Under the pieces are notes generated by a model. That model saw only the letters and a program-made list of their open reading frames with translations. It ran no database searches and was not told the origin of the DNA. The position numbers were made by a program, and so were the translations under genes. Of a DNA stretch of 23,704 nucleotides, positions 15,821 through 22,425 are shown piece after piece. The first letter of the stretch is position 1, and each line of letters starts with the position of its first letter. This DNA is from a virus. Location: positions 1-23,704 of the IMG/VR virus record IMGVR_UViG_3300030103_000415. One strand, written 5' to 3'.

Positions 15821-16212
15821 AATTCTAGCAGGGGAAATGATGTTTTTGCCAGACTTAGCCTTTTTAAGAGATACTGTTCTACTTTTGGTGTATGCTTTTC
15901 TAGGTAGTTTAGTTCTTCGCTTAACAGCATTGTCGGTAGACATACAGTAACGCCCATCCTCAAGTTGTGATTGATTTGTTGAAATTGTTCTTCGATAAGA
16001 ACTATATCCCTAGCTTCTGTGTCGGAAATAAGATAGCCAGTGTCGCTATAGTTATTACGTAGAGTAAGAGGTAGCGAGGTTTCCAACCCGCGAACATGCA
16101 CGGTTGCTGGGTCACCGCCTCTCTCCTCATGTGATTCCACATAGATACACCGCAGGGCTGGATTCATAGTCATCAGCTTTCGTGGGTACGTCTCTGTGTA
16201 AAGTAAGGGCAT
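15817..16212 (-). CDS. Conserved phage protein, unknown function (131 aa)
   Basis: A 131-aa protein with an N-terminal MPLLYTETYPRKLMTMNPA segment, a probable beta region (IYVESHEERGGDPATVHVRG), NNYSDTGYLISDTEARDIV in the middle and a helical C-terminal third. No catalytic motif is evident. Its ATG has GGAG eight bases upstream and follows the nuclease stop by one base. The last 40 codons overlap, in another frame, the possible 5' extension of endonuclease I. It is flanked by two DNA nucleases, so a part in DNA processing is possible but only by association. Confidence 0.65.
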   Translation of the reverse strand: MPLLYTETYPRKLMTMNPALRCIYVESHEERGGDPATVHVRGLETSLPLTLRNNYSDTGYLISDTEARDIVLIEEQFQQINHNLRMGVTVCLPTMLLSEELNYLEKHTPKVEQYLLKRLSLAKTSFPLLEL

Positions 16213-16213
16213 C

Positions 16214-17101
16214 TCAGATACTCCGGTTGACTATCTTAGTGTACCAAGCCTTCGGTGGGAACTTAGCTTTAGACGTAATCTTATCGTGGTATTCTGCGTT
16301 CTTCCAGCAGTTCTCCTTGAATGAACAGAAGGTGCAGGTCTTTGGCATTAGTTTGTTACCCGTAAAAATCTTCTCGCCTTTAACGGTGTAGGATTCGTCA
16401 GTTGCCTCGAAAGGTATCTTGAACTTATTATCCTTAAGAAGGCTCTCCACGCGGCTCCTAGCGTCAGCAATGTACGTTTTACGGTCCTCTTCTTGGTCAG
16501 CAGGTGCTTCAACAAAATCCCACTCGCCAGACGACTTATTAATTGCTATCCAACCGCCAAAAGGCATGTCCTGTGATTCTGAATATAGATAGCCCTGCAT
16601 GATGTAACCAAAAGGGTCATCTTCCTTGATTACATCGTAACCACCTCGTCCTGAAAACTTATTGTCAAAAGACCACGGGCTAGTAGACTTGATATCCCAA
16701 ACTTTCTTTTCTCCATCATCCATGATGAGGTCAAGAGTACCCTTAATCTTCTTCTCACCCAGTTGAAGTTCGCAAGGTGTTTGGGTATCAACCACCTTAA
16801 CACCAGCAGCCTTCATAACAAATACGGCAATCGCCTCAACAAGGTCGCCCATAAGAAAACGCATGATATCATTATACGCAACCTCTTGAGTGTGGCCCTG
16901 CTGTTCCATCTTCTGTTGACACAGAGGACGGCCCAGACCTGACATACGAATACGATAGCCACCACGAGATGACAATTGCTTTCGCAAGGAGTCTTTACAA
17001 TCTTCCCCAAACTGCTCTATCAGGTCGTCAAAGCGGGAAGAGTCAATCTCCCCCCGCCCTGCTTTCTTTAAGAAGTCCTGTATTTCTACAAGAGCAATCA
17101 T
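16214..17101 (-). CDS. Cas4/RecB-like PD-(D/E)XK exonuclease with four-Cys cluster
   Basis: A 295-aa nuclease with the RecB/Cas4 motif set. E89 lies in MGDLVEAIAVF, D124 in IKGTLDLIMDDG and D136-I-K138 in KVWDIKSTSPW. Q169 and Y172 lie in YIMQGYLYSES. One Cys (C61, GRPLCQQ) precedes the nuclease core and three follow it (C256, C259, C265 in TCTFCSFKENCW). This 1+3 arrangement is that of the iron-sulfur cluster in Cas4 and AddB nucleases. Metal-dependent degradation or end-processing of DNA is expected, in the place where T7 has its gp6 exonuclease. Its ATG overlaps the upstream stop (ATGA). There is no cas1, cas2 or CRISPR array here, so it is a replication/recombination nuclease and not a CRISPR adaptation gene. 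Confidence 0.9.
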   Translation of the reverse strand: MIALVEIQDFLKKAGRGEIDSSRFDDLIEQFGEDCKDSLRKQLSSRGGYRIRMSGLGRPLCQQKMEQQGHTQEVAYNDIMRFLMGDLVEAIAVFVMKAAGVKVVDTQTPCELQLGEKKIKGTLDLIMDDGEKKVWDIKSTSPWSFDNKFSGRGGYDVIKEDDPFGYIMQGYLYSESQDMPFGGWIAINKSSGEWDFVEAPADQEEDRKTYIADARSRVESLLKDNKFKIPFEATDESYTVKGEKIFTGNKLMPKTCTFCSFKENCWKNAEYHDKITSKAKFPPKAWYTKIVNRSI

Positions 17102-17934
17102 CCCGCTAACCGATTAGCAAGGTCGATATCTTCATTAGACACGTTCTGCTTGACGGCATCTTTATGTTCGCCAAGAAGCTTGGAGTTCGCAGCAGCTACG
17201 GTATCGTAAAACTTCTGCATTAGTTCCTTGCGTTCTGGTGTGAACTGAACTTCCTTCACCAACTCAGGTTGCGGTATCCAGTAGGTAACACCGCCGTTAG
17301 CCATTCGCTTAGTCTTCAGTTCAATATACGCAGTAGGCAACGGTATCTTATTACCCAACTTCTGCTGTACAAAGTCATTGATAGGGCGGAAACCAGAACG
17401 CTTGAAGTAACCAACAAACGGAAGGTTCTCTACAGGAGAGGCTTCCCCAGCAGCGTTGACGGCGTTTGGCATATCAAGCTGCCCATAAACAATGATGTTA
17501 CACGTTACTGACTTACTCAGCAACAACCTTGGGTCATCGTCTGTTAGACTTTCTTCTTCAGAACGAACCAGTCTACCACACTTGAACCCACCAGAATTAT
17601 CTGGGAAAGTCTCCGTCATCTTTTTTCGCTGAACAGAGCGACAAGTAAATGCCCCCTCTTCTTGGTCATAGATAGAATACTCGTAGGTTCGTAGCATCGG
17701 ATTGATAAACACAGAGTCAGCATAGACCATCTCTGTTCCATTATAAACTTTCCAAGTACCACGCTTTAACGTGTGACCCTCTTCAGTGTCCGCATCGTAG
17801 TTAATACGAAGACTAGACGGGCCAGATTGCCTGCTCTCCGCAACGCCATCCTGACCAAGTGCTGCCAACAAAGCGTTTTTATCATCAGAAATACTAATCG
17901 CAAATTCATTTTCTACAGTTTCTAAGTTACCCAT
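17098..17934 (-). CDS. Candidate single-stranded DNA-binding protein (gp2.5 position)
   Basis: I choose ATG 17934, giving 278 aa beginning MGNLETVENEFAISISDDK, because GGAG stands nine bases upstream. The frame reaches a TTG at 17982, but that start would overlap the polymerase and lacks a ribosome site. The protein is beta-rich and mixed-charge, with 'RINYDADTEEGHTLKRGTWK' and 'MLRTYEYSIYDQEEGAFTCR' (two aromatic-rich strands), a 'VYGQLDMPN' region and a C-terminal helical segment. I do not recognise a family signature. The place between polymerase and exonuclease, and its own ribosome site in the only gap of this operon, fit an abundant DNA-binding protein such as an SSB. Against this, it lacks the very acidic C-terminal tail of T7 gp2.5. 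Treat the SSB role as a hypothesis. Confidence 0.6.
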   Translation of the reverse strand: MGNLETVENEFAISISDDKNALLAALGQDGVAESRQSGPSSLRINYDADTEEGHTLKRGTWKVYNGTEMVYADSVFINPMLRTYEYSIYDQEEGAFTCRSVQRKKMTETFPDNSGGFKCGRLVRSEEESLTDDDPRLLLSKSVTCNIIVYGQLDMPNAVNAAGEASPVENLPFVGYFKRSGFRPINDFVQQKLGNKIPLPTAYIELKTKRMANGGVTYWIPQPELVKEVQFTPERKELMQKFYDTVAAANSKLLGEHKDAVKQNVSNEDIDLANRLAG

Positions 17935-17971
17935 GTCATTCTCCATTGGGCTAAAGTTGAACGTAAAAGGA

Positions 17972-19504
17972 TTATACCTCAAACACAGCTTCTAAGTCAA
18001 GCCAGTTTTTTCCCATTTTTAATTCTATTCCTACAGGCATACTGTACTCCTTGTTATACCTACGTTTTGTCTCCTGTGGCAAACACAACATTGCCTTAGA
18101 CATAACCTGAATACACTGCTCTTCCTCGCCGGGATACACATCAATTACAATAGAATCGTGTACTGTGTTGCAAATAACAGACTGCATGTTCTTCATGTCA
18201 TGGTGTAGTTTGACAAGAGCCATAGGCAACAGGTCTGCAGTAGCAAAGCCTTGTACAGGATAATTACAGATAGCTGTGCGATTGGTAGCTGTACCCCACT
18301 CAGTCCACCTAGCATCTGGGAAAGCATATTGTCTGCCTGATGGTAAGGTAATTTCTTTCTTGGTAACAGCATCTTTCTGTAAGGACTTGTGCCATTCAGT
18401 AACGCCGCGATACTTCTCCTTGAACGCCCGGTAGTAGCGTTGCTGGTCATCTGTACCACTAACACCCCCATACAGAGGTTTAAAGGTGTGTGCTTTCGCT
18501 TCTTGTCTTGTACAACCAATCACACTAGCAGTGTAGCTATGAACGTCTGTGCCAGCTTCTACGTCCGTTAAGATACCATCGTCGTTAGCAAGGTAACCAG
18601 CAACTCTAAACTCTAGCTGTGCATAATCACCTTCTAATATCTGCCCACCCTCGAACCTGCTTTCTACTGCTCTGCGGATAGCAAAGGTAGAACCACGAGG
18701 CATATTCTGAAAGTTAGGGTTGCGGCTAGACAACCTGCCAGTTGCCGTAACGCACTGCATAAACTCTGTGTGGATGAATCCGTTGCCATCCATGTTATTC
18801 TCCATCCCCTCAACAAAGGAACGCAGATAGGTTCGCAGGGCAGAGTATCGTATATAAGACTGCGCGAACTCACGAGCATCACCCCGCAAGGACAGTGACA
18901 TGTCTTCTAGTGTCTCCTTGTCAGTCTTAAAACCACCCGCCGCAACATCAAATGCGTCACGAGGAACCATCTTAAAACCTGCAACCTCACCCGTATTCTC
19001 ATAAACCACACCTTTACCCGAACACGTTCGGCATATTCTAACAGCTTTTCCAACAGTTCCATCCTTCTTTAATGGGTTGTATCTACCCTTGCCATTACAG
19101 TTAGAACACTGTGAACCTACTGTCTTGTAGACCACATCAGTCTCTCGCAACACATGCCCTTTGAACTCTGCACGGGACATACGCCTACGCATCTTGGGTT
19201 TCTTAGTTGCACCGCGCATCTCATGACCAAGGTTGAATATCTCAGCCCACGTCCTCTTGTCAGCAACTTTGCAAGAATACATCAGCATAGACCTGTCGTC
19301 TGGGCTGTCAAGATTGACGGGAGTATCTCCCATAGCATACTGGGCTAGTTCATTTAATCTGCGTTCTAGCTGAAACAGTTCTTGTTCATATTCTTCGCGA
19401 ATCTCAGCTAGGGTTGCTTTGTTTATCTTAATGCCGTTCTGTTCGATGTGAGCCAGAACGCTTGTCATTTCAAGCGATAATCTTAGTGTCGGTATCAGTG
19501 TCAT
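17972..19504 (-). CDS. Family A DNA polymerase (polymerase part) with DnaJ-type zinc insertion
   Basis: From ATG 19504 this is a 510-aa polymerase without its own exonuclease domain. Family A motifs are clear: TATGRLSSRNPNFQNMP (about 253-269), motif A DYAQLEFRVAGYL (D293), motif B RQEAKAHTFKPLYGG (R333, K337, F341, Y345) and motif C NTVHDSIVID (H449, D450). F341 corresponds to E. coli Phe762. Motif C has Ser where E. coli has Glu883. Residues 133-165 contain two CxxCxGxG units (C133/C136 and C158/C161), half of a DnaJ central zinc domain, inserted before the palm. HMO-2011-type phages have such a polymerase. The exonuclease is the upstream gene in the -2/+1 frame, overlapping by 35 bases; together they total 702 aa, close to T7 gp5 (704). 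TTG 19531 is a possible earlier start. Confidence 0.93.
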   Translation of the reverse strand: MTLIPTLRLSLEMTSVLAHIEQNGIKINKATLAEIREEYEQELFQLERRLNELAQYAMGDTPVNLDSPDDRSMLMYSCKVADKRTWAEIFNLGHEMRGATKKPKMRRRMSRAEFKGHVLRETDVVYKTVGSQCSNCNGKGRYNPLKKDGTVGKAVRICRTCSGKGVVYENTGEVAGFKMVPRDAFDVAAGGFKTDKETLEDMSLSLRGDAREFAQSYIRYSALRTYLRSFVEGMENNMDGNGFIHTEFMQCVTATGRLSSRNPNFQNMPRGSTFAIRRAVESRFEGGQILEGDYAQLEFRVAGYLANDDGILTDVEAGTDVHSYTASVIGCTRQEAKAHTFKPLYGGVSGTDDQQRYYRAFKEKYRGVTEWHKSLQKDAVTKKEITLPSGRQYAFPDARWTEWGTATNRTAICNYPVQGFATADLLPMALVKLHHDMKNMQSVICNTVHDSIVIDVYPGEEEQCIQVMSKAMLCLPQETKRRYNKEYSMPVGIELKMGKNWLDLEAVFEV

Positions 19505-20048
19505 AAAATAGTTCCTCAAACGATGAGCCAAAGGCTTTGAGTTGTGCTAGTGCTACATCTTCTGTAGCGATTACATCTGCAATCCCGTACTCTACTATAG
19601 TATCCCACGGTATGTCAAAGAATGTTTTACCTTCCTTAAAGTAGGGGCTGATGAGGTCTTTCTCTTTCTGAACGCCGCCGTATTTATCAGCAACAGCAGA
19701 AAGGCTAAGTGACCAACGTCTTGCCTTGGCAAGGATGTACTCAGCAACCATCGTGTCGTACACATGTCCCTCGTACTTGAAGTTGCACTCACGTATCCAC
19801 GATAAGTCAAACTTGATATTGTGACCTACAACTACGTCAGCAAGGTTTAGGGCATCTTGAAATATATTGAAGCCATCCTTGCTAGGTTGCTGGGTACTGT
19901 GGTCAAAGCAAAGGTAGTGTACCTCTTCAATGCCCAACCATTTGTAGCCCACAGAGACAAGTGTGTTACCGAAGTACGGCAGGGGTGTAGATGAACCATT
20001 GGGTTTCTCCTTGTGGGTTGTCTCCACGTCAAACGTTAAGACTCTCAT
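19470..20048 (-). CDS. 3'-5' proofreading exonuclease domain of the polymerase (DEDDy)
   Basis: A 192-aa protein with the three DnaQ-like exonuclease motifs: Exo I LTFDVETTH (D7, E9), Exo II VVGHNIKFDLSW (N77, D81) and Exo III YGIADVIATED (Y154, D158). The last has the Tyr spacing of the DEDDy class, as in PolA-type proofreading domains. It should remove misincorporated bases for the neighbouring polymerase. In T7 and, as I recall, HMO-2011 this domain is fused to the polymerase; here the frame closes at TGA 19472-19470, while the polymerase frame is open from about 19540. The start ATG 20048 overlaps the preceding gene stop (ATGA). Whether the product acts alone, is joined by +1 frameshifting, or is split by a sequence error is unresolved. 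Confidence 0.9.
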   Translation of the reverse strand: MRVLTFDVETTHKEKPNGSSTPLPYFGNTLVSVGYKWLGIEEVHYLCFDHSTQQPSKDGFNIFQDALNLADVVVGHNIKFDLSWIRECNFKYEGHVYDTMVAEYILAKARRWSLSLSAVADKYGGVQKEKDLISPYFKEGKTFFDIPWDTIVEYGIADVIATEDVALAQLKAFGSSFEELFYDTDTDTKIIA

Positions 20049-20326
20049 TCTGACCTCAGTTTTTTTGTCTTAAAGAAGTTGTTATACTCTGAAAACTCTT
20101 CATTAAACATTCTAGCATAGTATGCCCTATGGTTGTTAGACAGCTTAAAGGAATCTTTTGATTTTGTTTCTATATCTGTGTGCCATCGTATGCGTTCAAA
20201 GATTGCGTTAACACTATAGTGCTTTCTACCTGAACGTATTACGTCAAAAGAGAACATCTTAAATAGTTCCCACACTTTTGGATTATTGTCATGAAACTGT
20301 TGAAACTTATCTTGTAACTTATTCAT
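20045..20326 (-). CDS. Conserved small phage protein (93 aa), unknown function
   Basis: A 93-aa protein from ATG 20326, which shares a base with the helicase stop (TGATG); the upstream extension to 20380 lies inside the helicase gene and is discarded. The pattern is NPKVWELFKMFSFDVIRSGR (about 14-33), HYSVNAIFERIRWHTDIETK (about 35-54), and FKLSNNHRAYYARMFNEEF (about 59-77). This 'NP.VW..F...F..I..G..HY....I.ERIRW.T' series recurs in many phage and prophage small proteins; I know no assigned role. It is mostly helical and basic. Its place between helicase and polymerase exonuclease suggests a replication accessory, by association. Confidence 0.75.
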   Translation of the reverse strand: MNKLQDKFQQFHDNNPKVWELFKMFSFDVIRSGRKHYSVNAIFERIRWHTDIETKSKDSFKLSNNHRAYYARMFNEEFSEYNNFFKTKKLRSE

Positions 20327-21564
20327 CAGTAGTATACTCCCGTATGTACATCTATGTGGCTGGTAAACATGCCATGCCACCCGTTTAGTTTGTTCTTAGA
20401 GATACAGATGTGTCTTGCTGTATTCTCTTCCTCAGATGTTCCTGTCTTCCCTATCCCAATGATAACGTCTGCTTCACCAGCTTTACCAGTTCGAGAACCA
20501 TCTAACATGGCGTAGTCGATAAACTGTCTGTCGTGCGCTTCGAAGCTGGCCTGTGAGACTGACCATATCAGAAGTTTATTACGCTTGGCAATCTCCCGCG
20601 CAACTACATAGGTTTCCTTCAAGCGTTCATCACCACGATTAAACTCACCAGAAACCCTAAACTTATCAAGCTGGTCACAGAACATAACGTCCGGTTCGTT
20701 TAGCTGGGCGTATTCGTTTAGTTCTTCCATAGATGTACCTACAGAGTCCATGACAACGAGGTATGGTGCTATCTCTTCGTCGTAGCGTTGCTGTAATGTG
20801 TGCTGTTCTTCTATCATCTGCTGTCGTGTGCGTTCGAAAAACGATTGGATGATACGTAACTTAATCTTCTCAGCAGGCTCCTCGTTTGCCCAGTAAACCA
20901 CCTTGTGCTTCTGCCTAACGTAGTTCGCGGCAAGAAAAGCACAGAACGTTGTCTTACCTACCTCTGGACGAGCAAAGATGATGCCAAGGTTGCCTCTGTC
21001 CATGCCTGACAAATGCTCTGACAGCAAGTCCCAATCAAACGGGAAGTCAGGGTCACCTGTTTCTTCTTGCACTAATTGTGTAAAGTCTTTGTCCATTTCA
21101 CTATACGTTGTCTTATCTGTCATCCGCCCATCTTCAACCATGTCGATAAGCGTCTTAAGTTCGCCGAAGTGTTCTGATTCGCCAGTGAAGATAGCAATCG
21201 CTTTCTCACCAATCTGTCTGGCTCTGTCTCGAACCCAGAAGTTCTTAACCACATCGTGTTCGAGGGCCATCTCCTCAGATATGTTCGTGGATAGGTTGTC
21301 CAGTATGGTATATATTTCGTGTACTGCGCTAGATGGCATGGCAGGGTTGCGGTCACTGACCAGTGCCGCCACCTGATGAGGGTGCATATCGACACCGTAT
21401 TCCTTGTGACCATAGGTAATCACGTCGAATATGGTAGCATCCCGTCCTGCGAACATATCTTTTGTAATAATGTTCTTTACTTTATTGTAAAACTCGTGGT
21501 TGAGCATGAAGCCCAACACCTGATGCTCAAGTGTACTTTGCGAGGACTCGCTCTCTTGTTGCAT
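20326..21564 (-). CDS. dnaB: DnaB-like replicative helicase
   Basis: A 412-aa RecA-fold helicase that unwinds the fork 5' to 3' as a hexamer. An N-terminal helical domain (about 10-160) contains the DnaB-N-like STLEHQVLGFMLNHEFY. The C-terminal domain has Walker A ARPEVGKTTF (about 198-207), the NEEPAEK motif with the likely catalytic Glu (about 227-233), Walker B PDVMFCDQLD (D297), VSQAS (about 336-340), and a GSRTGKAGEADVIIGIG motif (about 356-372) with the Arg-finger region. Walker A has Ala in place of the first Gly of the usual GxxxxGKT. Primase is encoded just upstream with a 38-base overlap, so primase and helicase are separate proteins, unlike the fused T7 gp4. The ATG has AAAGGA upstream. 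Confidence 0.93.
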   Translation of the reverse strand: MQQESESSQSTLEHQVLGFMLNHEFYNKVKNIITKDMFAGRDATIFDVITYGHKEYGVDMHPHQVAALVSDRNPAMPSSAVHEIYTILDNLSTNISEEMALEHDVVKNFWVRDRARQIGEKAIAIFTGESEHFGELKTLIDMVEDGRMTDKTTYSEMDKDFTQLVQEETGDPDFPFDWDLLSEHLSGMDRGNLGIIFARPEVGKTTFCAFLAANYVRQKHKVVYWANEEPAEKIKLRIIQSFFERTRQQMIEEQHTLQQRYDEEIAPYLVVMDSVGTSMEELNEYAQLNEPDVMFCDQLDKFRVSGEFNRGDERLKETYVVAREIAKRNKLLIWSVSQASFEAHDRQFIDYAMLDGSRTGKAGEADVIIGIGKTGTSEEENTARHICISKNKLNGWHGMFTSHIDVHTGVYY

Positions 21565-22324
21565 TATCCATGTCCTTTATGTCTTGATTTAAAATCATCA
21601 TGTTAGTAGGCACAATGCCTTGTAATTTTCTTACAATTTCTAGGGCCTTTTGGGTAGCATCCTTATCAAGAGCTACAAATACCTTGTCGTAGTTCTGCAA
21701 TACTTTGACGTGAGTGTCAAGAAGGTTCGTCCCAAGCAGTGCTACGCCCGAAAAAACATCAGATACACAGCAAGCACTAGCACAATCTTCGACAAGAACA
21801 GCGATACGTCCCCTGCCGCAAACGAAAGGATTACCTGACTTTCCATATCTCCACCACTTCGGTTTCTCGTTAGTTAATGTTCGGCCTGCCGCATCGACCA
21901 CACGCTTGCCATCCGTGATGAGGTAGACAATTCGATTACGTTGGAAATCGAACCGCAAGTCTACCCGACCATCTAAATAGGCATCGTAAGCATGTACTCG
22001 TTTGAGGTAGTCCACTGATTCTTGGCTACGTGTTATCGGAACGAACGTGCTTGGCATTTCAAAAGTAGCACAGTACGTAACAGCAGCATCACTCTTGTTG
22101 TTTCTTTTCAGTAACATAGGATGTGTTGTTACATCCTTGGTTAACCTGAAGCCTGTACGACCAGAAGCAGTACAGTCAGCATGGAAGCAATGATATAAAC
22201 GTTGCCCATTCTCTTCTCCTACACTAAACGTGTTCTTCTTTCCGCAAACAGGACAATCCATCCGCATCCGACCATTCGGTTGCAAAGGCAAGTCCATCAC
22301 GAAATCTTTAATCCAGTTAGCCAT
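21527..22324 (-). CDS. TOPRIM DNA primase, zinc-finger type
   Basis: A 265-aa primase, the first gene of the minus-strand operon. The N-terminal zinc finger has C24/C27 (MDCPVCGKK) and C46/C51 (YHCFHADC). The TOPRIM domain follows with E179 (VLVEDCASACC) and D220/D222 (VFVALDKDA). It should make RNA primers for lagging-strand synthesis with the neighbouring helicase. Length matches the primase half of T7 gp4. I chose ATG 22324; the frame is open to 22405, but that part runs through the promoter region. The promoter predicts a transcript starting at about this ATG, so it may be translated leaderless. Its stop overlaps the helicase gene by 38 bases. Confidence 0.9.
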   Translation of the reverse strand: MANWIKDFVMDLPLQPNGRMRMDCPVCGKKNTFSVGEENGQRLYHCFHADCTASGRTGFRLTKDVTTHPMLLKRNNKSDAAVTYCATFEMPSTFVPITRSQESVDYLKRVHAYDAYLDGRVDLRFDFQRNRIVYLITDGKRVVDAAGRTLTNEKPKWWRYGKSGNPFVCGRGRIAVLVEDCASACCVSDVFSGVALLGTNLLDTHVKVLQNYDKVFVALDKDATQKALEIVRKLQGIVPTNMMILNQDIKDMDNATRERVLAKYT

Positions 22325-22330
22325 GACATA

Positions 22331-22359
22331 TCCATACGACAAACTAAAAACACTGTCAA
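22331..22359 (-). promoter_or_regulatory. Promoter for the minus-strand replication operon
   Basis: On the minus strand TTGACA (22359-22354) is followed by exactly 17 bases and TATGGA (22336-22331). The -35 is a perfect sigma-70 consensus. Only six bases separate the -10 from the primase ATG at 22324, so the expected transcription start falls at about the A of that ATG. The spacer shares TAGTTT and GTATGGxTA with the promoter at 23085-23113. Confidence 0.65.
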
Positions 22360-22377
22360 CATGATTTTTTTGTTGAC
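22355..22377. repeat. Inverted repeat formed by back-to-back -35 boxes
   Basis: GTCAACA (22355-22361) and TGTTGAC (22371-22377) are perfect inverted copies separated by nine T-rich bases. Each arm contains most of the -35 element of one of the two divergent promoters. The symmetry could be chance from two consensus -35 boxes, or an operator that switches both operons; the ribbon-helix-helix protein encoded just downstream (22576-22791) is a candidate binder, by inference. Confidence 0.6.
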
Positions 22378-22401
22378 GGCAAATCCAGTACGTGCTAATA
22401 A
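22373..22401 (+). promoter_or_regulatory. Promoter for + strand early genes
   Basis: TTGACG (22373-22378) is followed by 17 bases and TAATAA (22396-22401), with TGC directly before the -10 (extended -10 type). It would transcribe the genes from 22452. The -10 matches the consensus at only three of six positions. A perfect TATAAT at 22428-22433 lies nearer the gene but has no recognisable -35 17 bases upstream, and it may serve as an alternative -10 or as AT-rich melting DNA. Confidence 0.5.
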
Positions 22402-22409
22402 CCAATATA

Positions 22410-22425
22410 CCCTGCAGGGAACCCT
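22410..22425. repeat. Overlapping inverted repeats CCCT-AGGG-CCCT
   Basis: CCCTGCAGGG (22410-22419) is a perfect 10-base palindrome, and AGGGAACCCT (22416-22425) is a second inverted repeat using the same AGGG arm. The three alternating arms lie just downstream of the + strand promoter -10 and before the first gene, in the likely 5' leader. They could be operator half-sites or two mutually exclusive short hairpins; stems of four or five pairs are weak as RNA. Confidence 0.45.

Noticed and set aside
16214-17101. A CRISPR adaptation gene (cas4)
   Set aside because: No cas1, cas2 or repeat array in the window; position in the replication operon indicates a phage nuclease.
19019-19106. A DnaJ chaperone gene or fragment
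   Set aside because: The CxxCxGxG units are in the same open frame as the polymerase motifs, and there is no J domain; it is an insertion in the polymerase.
19504-19531. TTG at 19531 as the polymerase start
   Set aside because: The first nine residues do not resemble other polymerases, and ATG 19504 begins just before the region that does; TTG kept only as an alternative.
20978-21376. 132-aa open frame on the + strand
   Set aside because: Antisense to the DnaB-like helicase, Ser-rich and without a start signal or family pattern.
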